Assembly: GCA_037693485.1 (NCBI GenBank)
Contig: CM075346.1
Coordinates: 101,476,501-101,540,500 of the forward strand
DNA from: Kitagawia praeruptora
Lineage: Eukaryota > Streptophyta > Magnoliopsida > Apiales > Apiaceae
DNA length: 64,000 bases
Direction of reading: 5' to 3'
Shown one piece after another: positions 45,490-53,864 of the stretch. The notes beneath the pieces were generated by a model, which was given only the letters and a program-made list of their open reading frames with translations, was not told the DNA's origin and made no database searches. The first letter of the stretch is position 1. Every line of letters begins with the position of its first letter. Made by a program: the position numbers and the translations under genes.

Positions 45490-48400
45490 TTAATGAGGTT
45501 TCCTCTCTCTGGTTGGCTGCACCCTTGACTTTCCTTCCTTGGTAGAGTTGGACTCAATTTGCACTTGAAGTTGCCTATAGAAGGTATCTTCTTCAACAAC
45601 CTTTGGATTTAGCTTTAGTTGTAACCATCTCAGGTAGTCAGAACTAGCCTTTGACAGTTGGTCTTCTAACCTGAAGAATCTCCTAGTGCCCTCATTATCC
45701 CTGAACTCCATCATCCAAAAGGGTTGAATGTGGATTTTCTGTCCATTATAAGGGATCTTCATTTTCTTTGGTAGACTTGAGGGTGAGTTCCATTCTCTCC
45801 TTATTTCTTCTATTCTGCTAATTATCTCCCTTCTGGCTATCTCAGAGAACCCTGTGTGTCTCTTGAAAGCTGAGAACACTCTGGTCAATGTATGATAATT
45901 TTCTCCAAGAACCTTCTTTAGTGGCCATGTCCTCTGACTTCCTCCCTTGTAGACAAACACTAATCTCTCAGGCTGATTCTTGTACTTGTCAATTCCTCTT
46001 ACTTCTGACAATTCATCCAAAAATAGATTCATGTCAGAGTATTCTTCAATTTCTGCCTGATAGATAAAGTCTTCTTTGTTTTCCAAGATTGGTTGTTTGA
46101 CAATGGCAGGTACCCTAGCAACTTGAACTGGTCCCTTTGAAAGTTGCTTCTTTGGAGCCCTTTTCTTCTGTTTTGGATTTAGCAAGAATGAAGGAACTTC
46201 AATTGAATCAAAATTCACTGGTTCCTCTTTAGGCCTTATGGGGTCACCATGAAAGTTTACAGTTGGGTCGATTACTAGTGCAGACATAGGTACTGGTGAA
46301 CCAATTGTTTCTTTTTCTGGAGAGGGTTCTGGAGAAAGAACCCTCTTGGTTTTAGCTTTCCTTCTTCTAGGTTTGATTTTGGGAACTTCCTCAGGTTCCT
46401 TCATTTCAACCTCTACCTCATCCATTAACTCTTGAGCTAGCCTGGCTTGCTTCTCTTCTGAGTTTTCATGTTGATTTTCTGTACTTGGATGGGCTTCCCT
46501 TTGGATTCTGGAGACTTCTTCTCTTTTAGCTTCCACAAATCTAGGATGACTGTTGGATATATTTAATACTTTTCCATTCCTCATGATTACAGCCATCCAA
46601 TCTCTTACACTCTTATTTGTCTGAACTTTGAACTCCATAATTGTTTTTCCCATTAGCTTTACTTCATCATTCTTGGGAAATGGGTAGTCCAATTGAAGCT
46701 TGTTCTTCCCATTTTCCTTTGGTGGTGAGTAGGCTCTGGTTTTGATAGCTGGTTCAAATTCTTTGACAAATGATGGCTCAGCATCATAGAATGTAGGAGC
46801 CACAACCCTTGGAGTGAGCACCTTCATGATTGTGGTTGATATTGTTGGAGCAGAAGATTGAGCATTAAGGAACAAAGTTGATGCAATTGATTCATTGATC
46901 ATCCTCTCTGTCCTTAGAATTCTGTCATTAGCCTCCTTGTTTATCTTTTCCAAAGCTTCTATCCTGGCTTGCCTTTCACCATCTGAGATGTCTTCTAATC
47001 TTTGAATCTCAGGCAAAGCCACTTGTTTCTTCACAGGGGAAGCCTTTATCTCAAACTCTGTTGGATTGACCACTACAATTGGCTGTTGCTCCCCCTCAAT
47101 ATGTGCTATCTCACTACTGGTAGCTTGAAATTGGCCAGTAGATGTTGCAGCCTCTTCTTTGCTTGTTCCCATTTTCTCCCCCTTTTTGTTAGCATCAAGG
47201 GTTGGGGTTGAAGCTGCAAGTAGCATTTCCAGTAGTTGAGTTTGTTTTGTTTGATTGGCAATGATGGTGTGCAATTGAGATTCCATACTATCCACCCTTG
47301 AGGAAAGAAGCTGAACAGACTTAGCCAGGCTATCTTCTTTGAGAAGTTTGCTAGAAAGCACCTTCTGAGTGGTAGTAGGAGCTAGTGCCTCAATCCTGGC
47401 ATCTAGTGCTATTTTCATTTCTCTAATTGCAGACTGGACCTCCTCTTGCTGTGTTCTTTGAATAACAGATTGCATCTTTTGTAATTTCAGGGAGGCCATT
47501 ACTTGCTCAAGAACAGTCTTTCTCTGTGGTTCTGCAGTTTGGTGCTCAGCCTTAGCAGATTGGTATTGCTTCATGATTTCCACATTGAGATGCCCAAGTT
47601 CAGTGGCATTGGAAAACATCCATCCTGGAGTTTCATCTTCATTTATGTCTTCACCATCTGAACTGTGACTGTCATAACTGCCAAACTCTTCACTTCCAGC
47701 ATTTGGAGAAAGGGTTTGTAAAGCTTCTTTTGCTCTTTGAAGAGATTCTGAGGTGTGCACTAGGTGCATTGCCTCCTCTGCCTCCACATTGCCCTGCTGT
47801 GCCATGACTTGATAGGCAGAAACAGGATGAGTAAAGGTTTCAGGATCCAAAGAGATGGAGTCAATAACTGACTGATATTCCTGTCTAAATTCCATCTCTT
47901 TGGAAGCTTCATTAACCTCCATTAACTCACTTGCAATGACTGATTCTTCCTGCCTTATTTCTCCTGTAGTCCCTTCTCTCCTCTCATCTCTCTTTTCTTG
48001 CATCAGGGGCTCCCCCTGGCTCACACCTCTCACACCCTCACCTTCACCTACTAAGGTGGAACTCTCTAGCTCTCCTTTTGCCTGACCGGAAGAAATGGTC
48101 AGCCTCTCATTGATTTTCTCTCCTTTTGCCTGCTCACAAGGCAGCCTCTCACTCCCTTCCCTCATTCCTAAAAGTGTTTCAATTACTACAAACTCCTCCA
48201 CAGTTGACATAGGAATGTCACATTTTGCAGTGGTAGAGAGAGTTGTCAACGGATAAGGAATATCCGTTGATGTAGTAGTTATTGCTGTCAACGGATAGTT
48301 AGTTGAAGACATATCCGTTGATGAAGAAACACTTGTCAACGGATGAAGGATATCCGTTGATGAAGGTAAACGAGTATCCGTTGAAGTGAAAACCAACACG

Positions 48401-49977
48401 GAATCTGTGGTGATTGATTTTAAGGAAGAGGCCACAGATAGTGTTGTGAATTCAGGAATGGAAGATTGATGGCCCAACAAATCATCTAAAAGAGGATGAC
48501 CACCAATTGTTGAGTGGGGCTTCTCCATGAATTTTAAAGATGGAGAATCAGGAATTGATGTAGAGATCATATCCACATCCAGAGATGGAGTTGGTGATGG
48601 TGGATCAAAATGTGTATCGATTTGAAGGTTAAGATCAAGGGGCTGTGACTCCACATTTATTGAAGTCACATCAAACTGAATTTGAGAAGGTACAGTTTGC
48701 TGTACAGTGTGTGCACCCTGTGATTCCCCAATGGTTTTGGATTTTACCCTTCTACCATAGGTTTTTGAGGGAGAGCTATCTGTGTCCCTTGCCCTTTTGT
48801 GCTGTGTTCCTGAAATGGAACTCAAATTAGTAGTCACACCCTGTTGAGAGGATGTAGCTAGAAATTGGCTTGTAGGTTCATTAACAGTCTTTTGAGAGAC
48901 TGAAATGTTGTGTGCACTTGCCTTACCTTCCTTATCCTTAGGGCTTCTTTGATGTTCACCCTGTCCCTCACCACTCACTACCACCTTCACACTCCCCTCA
49001 AGAGCTTTGGTAGTTTTTGCAACAGATGCCTTTTGAGAGACACCTGAGGTTTGTCTTTTAGATTGTGGTTTAGAAACTTTGGATTTGGTCACTTTGGTAG
49101 GAGCCTGTTTGGTCACAGTCACAGACTCCATTGTGACACTAGAAGGCAAAGAAATTTGGGGGTTGGAGATAGGAAGTTCAGGGTTGGAAACAGTTACCTG
49201 AATAATTGGTAGAAATACCAATTGTACTTCTGCATTTAGGTTCATTCGAATCAAATCACTTAAGACTCTCTTCTCCTGAACAAAACAATTGAACTTGCTA
49301 TCCGGGTTAGCAATGGATAGCTCATTCTCAGATACATGCAGTGCTAGGAGCATTAAAAATCTAGCAAAATAAACATTCTTGCCCCTAGTTTCCTTTTTAC
49401 CTAATTTAGCTGCTATCTCATACATGACTAGTGTGCCAAAATTATAAAATTTATCAGTTAAAAGCATACAAAGCATAATTAGCATGGAGTTGGTAACAGC
49501 ATCAAAGTTACTAATCTTGCCAGAAAAAGTTTTAATGAAGGCATCACAAAGATAACTCCATTCCTTAACCATACCTTTCCTAACAATTTTCCCTAAGTTC
49601 TCAGTACTAAGGGTATAATTTATGGAATTAAGCATGGTAACAATTTCAGCATTACTGGGTTCCTTCAGACAGTTATTCTCAGGCAATTTTAAACAAGCAG
49701 TTAACACATCCGAATTAACTACATAATTTTTACCCTTTAAAGAAAAAGCAAGTGTACCGTCTGTGCCATTGTACTCAGCAGATGCCCACATCTCTTCGAT
49801 AACCTCATGGATTAGAGGAGTGGTGGCAGTCATAGCATGTGACAGTTTGCATTTCTTCACGAAATTCATCATGGTGTGATATGCTTCTGGAGCGTTCACA
49901 GTATCAACAAAGGCCGCGAAATTATTCTTCTCATAGGTAAACCCGGTGGAAGACATCATCTTAACAATAGGCGCCAT
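45490..49977 (-). CDS. Third ORF of element C, 1495 aa, putative nuclear regulator
   Basis: Intact frame between pol and the 3' LTR, the place of the Sirevirus 'env-like' ORF. No signal peptide or membrane helix is visible, so an envelope role is unlikely. Residues 1-260 look globular and resemble, from memory, the 'putative plant transposon protein' type domain (L-K-G-K-N-Y-V-V-N near 80). Residues 270-720 are Ser/Thr/Pro-rich and probably disordered. About 880-925 is a coiled coil, basic patches at about 1203-1212 (R-R-R-K-A-K-T-K-R) and 1269-1277 fit nuclear localisation signals, and 1320-1450 looks folded. Seven copies of the TATCCGTTGA word are read through at residues 531-579. It has its own upstream TATA box. 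Function is unknown; a nuclear DNA- or chromatin-binding role is inference. Confidence 0.75.
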   Translation of the reverse strand: MAPIVKMMSSTGFTYEKNNFAAFVDTVNAPEAYHTMMNFVKKCKLSHAMTATTPLIHEVIEEMWASAEYNGTDGTLAFSLKGKNYVVNSDVLTACLKLPENNCLKEPSNAEIVTMLNSINYTLSTENLGKIVRKGMVKEWSYLCDAFIKTFSGKISNFDAVTNSMLIMLCMLLTDKFYNFGTLVMYEIAAKLGKKETRGKNVYFARFLMLLALHVSENELSIANPDSKFNCFVQEKRVLSDLIRMNLNAEVQLVFLPIIQVTVSNPELPISNPQISLPSSVTMESVTVTKQAPTKVTKSKVSKPQSKRQTSGVSQKASVAKTTKALEGSVKVVVSGEGQGEHQRSPKDKEGKASAHNISVSQKTVNEPTSQFLATSSQQGVTTNLSSISGTQHKRARDTDSSPSKTYGRRVKSKTIGESQGAHTVQQTVPSQIQFDVTSINVESQPLDLNLQIDTHFDPPSPTPSLDVDMISTSIPDSPSLKFMEKPHSTIGGHPLLDDLLGHQSSIPEFTTLSVASSLKSITTDSVLVFTSTDTRLPSSTDILHPLTSVSSSTDMSSTNYPLTAITTTSTDIPYPLTTLSTTAKCDIPMSTVEEFVVIETLLGMREGSERLPCEQAKGEKINERLTISSGQAKGELESSTLVGEGEGVRGVSQGEPLMQEKRDERREGTTGEIRQEESVIASELMEVNEASKEMEFRQEYQSVIDSISLDPETFTHPVSAYQVMAQQGNVEAEEAMHLVHTSESLQRAKEALQTLSPNAGSEEFGSYDSHSSDGEDINEDETPGWMFSNATELGHLNVEIMKQYQSAKAEHQTAEPQRKTVLEQVMASLKLQKMQSVIQRTQQEEVQSAIREMKIALDARIEALAPTTTQKVLSSKLLKEDSLAKSVQLLSSRVDSMESQLHTIIANQTKQTQLLEMLLAASTPTLDANKKGEKMGTSKEEAATSTGQFQATSSEIAHIEGEQQPIVVVNPTEFEIKASPVKKQVALPEIQRLEDISDGERQARIEALEKINKEANDRILRTERMINESIASTLFLNAQSSAPTISTTIMKVLTPRVVAPTFYDAEPSFVKEFEPAIKTRAYSPPKENGKNKLQLDYPFPKNDEVKLMGKTIMEFKVQTNKSVRDWMAVIMRNGKVLNISNSHPRFVEAKREEVSRIQREAHPSTENQHENSEEKQARLAQELMDEVEVEMKEPEEVPKIKPRRRKAKTKRVLSPEPSPEKETIGSPVPMSALVIDPTVNFHGDPIRPKEEPVNFDSIEVPSFLLNPKQKKRAPKKQLSKGPVQVARVPAIVKQPILENKEDFIYQAEIEEYSDMNLFLDELSEVRGIDKYKNQPERLVFVYKGGSQRTWPLKKVLGENYHTLTRVFSAFKRHTGFSEIARREIISRIEEIRREWNSPSSLPKKMKIPYNGQKIHIQPFWMMEFRDNEGTRRFFRLEDQLSKASSDYLRWLQLKLNPKVVEEDTFYRQLQVQIESNSTKEGKSRVQPTRERKPH

Positions 49978-50086
49978 TTGAGTGTTTGAGCTTTTGTTGC
50001 AGAGAGAGATTTAGTGAAGAAGATGCAGTTAACTAATGAGACTCTTGAAAATGAATAAAGGTGAAATGTGAGAATACAAAACAGCC

Positions 50087-50095
50087 TTTTATATA
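50087..50095 (-). promoter_or_regulatory. Internal TATA box for third ORF of element C
   Basis: Minus strand TATATAAAA, 110 bp upstream of the ATG at 49977. It is followed by a C/T-rich leader like those of plant genes. Copies of TATCCGTTGA lie at 50235-50364, upstream of it. This suggests separate transcription of the third ORF. Confidence 0.6.
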
Positions 50096-50234
50096 TTCCA
50101 AGAATTAAAAATGAAATAATTAAGAGTAATTACCCCATTGGTCAAAAGTAACTGTCAGACAATAAAAAGGAAAGAAGTACAGCCGTGACTAATTATACAC
50201 GTTTATCAACGGCTATATAAAAAGTATATGTATA

Positions 50235-50364
50235 TCAACGGATAAAGATTGGACGGTTGAGAAAACAGTTTATCCATCGATGACGTGGACAACCTGTTAT
50301 CCGTTGACATACGAAAATCTAGTAATGTGTTTACACTACCAACGGATAAAAGGATATCCGTTGA
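50235..50364 (-). promoter_or_regulatory. TATCCGTTGA sites upstream of internal promoter
   Basis: Exact cores start at 50235 (opposite strand), 50298 and 50355, with near matches at about 50205 and 50339. They sit 140-280 bp upstream of the internal TATA box, mirroring the arrangement in the LTR. Confidence 0.7.
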
Positions 50365-50483
50365 TAAGCAAATTTTGCCTTAGACAAAATTTCTGCTAAG
50401 AGTTATTCTGAGAGTTTTTAATTCTCAAGTAAATCAAAACACATTTCTAGCTGCAATACAGTATTATTAGATACCACTAGGAA

Positions 50484-53400
50484 TTATGAAAAATTAAGCA
50501 TACCTAGTTCACCTACCAATCTTGTGAATGAGGATTCATCAAGAGGCTTGGTGAAGATATCTGCAAGCTGCATTTCACTTGGCACAAAGTGCATTTCTAC
50601 TGTACCATTCATCACATGCTCTCTGATGAAGTGGTATTTGATGTCAATATGCTTGGTTCTCGAATGTTGCACTGGATTTTCTGTGATGGCAATAGCACTA
50701 GTGTTGTCACAGAAAATTGGAATCTTCTCAACTTTTAGACCATAGTCAATAAGTTGATTCCTCATCCAAAGAATCTGTGCACAACAACTTCCAGCTGCAA
50801 TGTACTCAGTTTCGGCTGTAGAAGTGGAGACTGAGTTCTGTTTCTTACTGAACCATGACACAAGCCTATTCCCTAGAAACTGACAGGAGCCTGTAGTACT
50901 TTTCCTATCAATTCTGCAACCTGCATAGTCTGCATCTGAATAGCCAATTAGATCAAAGCCAGAATCTCTTGGGTACCAAATGCCAAGGTTTGGTGTTCCC
51001 TTGAGATACCTGAAAATTCTCTTAATAGCAATCAAGTGAGACTCTCTAGGGTCAGCTTGAAATCTAGCACAAAGACATGTGGAGAACATTATATCAGGTC
51101 TACTAGCTGTTAGATATAGAAGTGAGCCTACCATGCCTCTATAGCTTGAGATGTCCACAGATTTTTCCTTAGTATTCAACTCAAGCTTAGTTGCAGTGGC
51201 CATAGGTGTTTTTGCAGAGGCACAATCCATTAAGTCAAATTTCTTTAAGAGATCATAAATATATTTTGTTTGACTTATGAAAATTCCCTCATTAACTTGC
51301 TTTACTTGTAAGCCAAGAAAGTAAGTTAATTCACCCATCATGCTCATTTCATACCTACTTTGCATAAGTTTGGCAAACCTTTTACAAAGCTTCTCATCTG
51401 TAGACCCAAAAATAATATCATCTACATAGATTTGAACAAGTATTGAAGAACCATTGACATTTCTATGAAATAAAGTTTTATCTACTGTACCTCTAGTGAA
51501 GTGATTCTCCAGAAGAAATTGAGATAAAGTGTCATACCAGGCTCTTGGTGCTTGCTTCAAACCATAAAGTGCTTTCAAGAGAAGATATACATAATCTGGA
51601 AATTCTGGATCTTCAAAGCCAGGAGGTTGATGGACATATACCTCTTCTTCCAGTTCCCCATTTAGAAAGGCACTTTTAACATCCATCTGATAGACTTTGA
51701 AGTTGGCATGTGCTGCATAGGCTAGGAAAATTCTGATGGCCTCAAGTCTTGCTACTGGTGCAAAAGTTTCATCAAAATCTATTCCTTCTTCTTGAGAATA
51801 GCCCTTTGCCACTAATCTAGATTTATTCCTCACAATTATGCCATTTTCATCAGTCTTATTCTTGAGAACCCATTTGGTACCTATGATACCTCTATCATCA
51901 GGTTTGGGCACAAGCTTCCATACTTTATTTCTCTCAAATTGGTTTAGCTCTTCTTGCATTGCTAAGACCCAATCTGGATCTAGAAGAGCATCCTCCACTT
52001 TCTTAGGTTCCTCTTGAGACAGGAAACTACTGTATAGGCACTCTTCTTGTGTGGCTCTCCTAGTTTGGACTCTTGAGTTTGAGTCACCAATGATTAACTC
52101 AAAAGGATGATCTCTGGTCCATTTTCTTGAAGGTGGAAGGTTTGATCTAGATGAGGTTGCTTCATCTATGTGAGTATGATATTGTTGATTGGATATTGAG
52201 TTTTGACTTTGAGAAACTCCCCCTGAGTTTGTTGTCCTTGAGGAATTATGAAGTTGACTGTCAACAGAAGCATCATTTTGTCTATCAACGGATGCTCCAT
52301 TTTGCCTGTCGACGGATACATGGAAATGTCTGTCAACGGATGCATCTGATGATCTAGTATGACTGTCAACGGATGCTTCATTTCCAGTGTTAGCATCACT
52401 TCTAGTTGGACCAACAGCTCTAGGTGAATTTCCAAGGTCATGATCTTCATTTTCCTCATCATCATCAATGTACATTCTTCCTTCTACCTCATTTTCAAAT
52501 CTCAACTTTTCATGGAAGCCTTCATCATTCAGACCTAGAATCTTCTGATCATCAAACACAACATGTACAGATTCCATGACAATGTTGGTTCTTAAATTGT
52601 AGACTCTATAGGCTTTCCCTGCTGCATACCCAACAAAGATAGCTTCATCTGCCTTTGCTTCAAATTTGCCCAAGTTATCTCCATGATTCCTTAGCACAAA
52701 ACACTTACATCCAAAGACATGGAGAAAAGCTAACGTTGGTTTCTTGTTGGTGAATAAGTGGTAGGGAGTCATTCCTCTAGCTTGATTGATCAAGGAAATA
52801 TTCTGAGTGAAGCAGGCAGTGCTGACAGCTTCAGCCCAGAAATATGTTGGCAATCTTGATTCACTTAACATTGTTCTAGCTGCTTCAATGAGGGTTCTGT
52901 TTTTCCTTTCAACAACCCCATTTTGTTGAGGTGTTCTAGCAGCAGAAAACTCATGGACAATTCCATTCTCTTCACAGAAAATATTCATTGTGGAATTTTT
53001 GAATTCAGTGCCATTGTCACTCCTGATTCTTTGTACTTTTACTTCAGAACCATTGTTTACTTGTCTGAGATGATTGATGATGATTTCACTTGCACAATCT
53101 TTGGAGTGCAGGAAGAAAGTCCATGTAAACTTAGAGAAATCATCCACAATCACCAGACAGTATTTCTTCTTTGAGATGGACATGACATTTACTGGACCAA
53201 ATAAGTCCATATGCAGCAATTGAAGGGGCTTAACAATAGATGACTCTGTCTTGCTCTTGAAGGATGATTTCTTTTGCTTTCCTAATTGGCAGGCATCACA
53301 CAGTCCATCTTTGATGAACTCCAATTGAGGGATTCCTCTAGCAAGATCCTTTCTTACCAAATCATTCATTACTTTAAAATTCAAATGAGACAGCTTTTTA

Positions 53401-53864
53401 TGCCATAGCCAACTCTCATCCTTGCTTGCTTTGCTGAAGAGACAAGTAATGGATTCTGAGCATACTGAGTTGAAGTCAGCTATGTAAACATTTCCTTTTC
53501 TAAAGCCTGTCAGAACCACATTGTTGTTTTTCTTGGTAGAAACAACACAGGCTTCTTTAGTGAACTTTACTTCATAGTCTTTGTCACAAATCTGACTGAC
53601 ACTCAGCAAATTGTGCTTCAAACCTTCAACTAAAGCCACTTCTTCAATGATGACATTGTCCTTTGTAATCAAGCCATATCCCTTTGTATAACCTTTGCTG
53701 TCATCTCCAAAGGTAATCCTAGGGCCAGCTTCCTCCTTGAACTCTGTGAGCAGGGTTGAATCTCCTGTCATATGCCTAGAACATCCACTGTCTAGGTACC
53801 ATAGATTCCTCTTATTTCCCTGCACACAATCCAAAATACAAATCAAGTTGATTTTGGTACCCAA
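50484..53864 (-). CDS. Pol polyprotein of element C
   Basis: An open frame of 1126 residues in the -1 frame relative to gag, overlapping its end. Domains in order: aspartic protease (D-S-G at 25-27), pre-integrase zinc-binding H155, H160, C189, C192, and integrase core D220, D283, E319. The central linker holds repeated A-S-V-D units (497-537). Reverse transcriptase has D728 (M-D-V) and Y-V-D-D (813-816), and RNase H begins with Y-S-D-A-D-Y-A-G and ends I-F-T-K-P-L-D-E. All catalytic residues are present. It processes gag, copies the RNA and integrates the cDNA. The apparent start is only a TTG in the overlap, so expression must come by frameshift, splicing or re-initiation. The A-S-V-D repeats are copies of the element-wide DNA word. 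Confidence 0.95.
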   Translation of the reverse strand: MGTKINLICILDCVQGNKRNLWYLDSGCSRHMTGDSTLLTEFKEEAGPRITFGDDSKGYTKGYGLITKDNVIIEEVALVEGLKHNLLSVSQICDKDYEVKFTKEACVVSTKKNNNVVLTGFRKGNVYIADFNSVCSESITCLFSKASKDESWLWHKKLSHLNFKVMNDLVRKDLARGIPQLEFIKDGLCDACQLGKQKKSSFKSKTESSIVKPLQLLHMDLFGPVNVMSISKKKYCLVIVDDFSKFTWTFFLHSKDCASEIIINHLRQVNNGSEVKVQRIRSDNGTEFKNSTMNIFCEENGIVHEFSAARTPQQNGVVERKNRTLIEAARTMLSESRLPTYFWAEAVSTACFTQNISLINQARGMTPYHLFTNKKPTLAFLHVFGCKCFVLRNHGDNLGKFEAKADEAIFVGYAAGKAYRVYNLRTNIVMESVHVVFDDQKILGLNDEGFHEKLRFENEVEGRMYIDDDEENEDHDLGNSPRAVGPTRSDANTGNEASVDSHTRSSDASVDRHFHVSVDRQNGASVDRQNDASVDSQLHNSSRTTNSGGVSQSQNSISNQQYHTHIDEATSSRSNLPPSRKWTRDHPFELIIGDSNSRVQTRRATQEECLYSSFLSQEEPKKVEDALLDPDWVLAMQEELNQFERNKVWKLVPKPDDRGIIGTKWVLKNKTDENGIIVRNKSRLVAKGYSQEEGIDFDETFAPVARLEAIRIFLAYAAHANFKVYQMDVKSAFLNGELEEEVYVHQPPGFEDPEFPDYVYLLLKALYGLKQAPRAWYDTLSQFLLENHFTRGTVDKTLFHRNVNGSSILVQIYVDDIIFGSTDEKLCKRFAKLMQSRYEMSMMGELTYFLGLQVKQVNEGIFISQTKYIYDLLKKFDLMDCASAKTPMATATKLELNTKEKSVDISSYRGMVGSLLYLTASRPDIMFSTCLCARFQADPRESHLIAIKRIFRYLKGTPNLGIWYPRDSGFDLIGYSDADYAGCRIDRKSTTGSCQFLGNRLVSWFSKKQNSVSTSTAETEYIAAGSCCAQILWMRNQLIDYGLKVEKIPIFCDNTSAIAITENPVQHSRTKHIDIKYHFIREHVMNGTVEMHFVPSEMQLADIFTKPLDESSFTRLVGELGMLNFS

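Noticed and set aside
45490..49977. True envelope protein (retrovirus-like)
   Set aside because: No signal peptide, membrane helix or glycoprotein-like architecture is seen; the position alone suggested 'env'.
52151..52468. ORFs in other frames over the pol linker of C
   Set aside because: These are shadows of the real pol frame, where the repeated word leaves alternative frames open.
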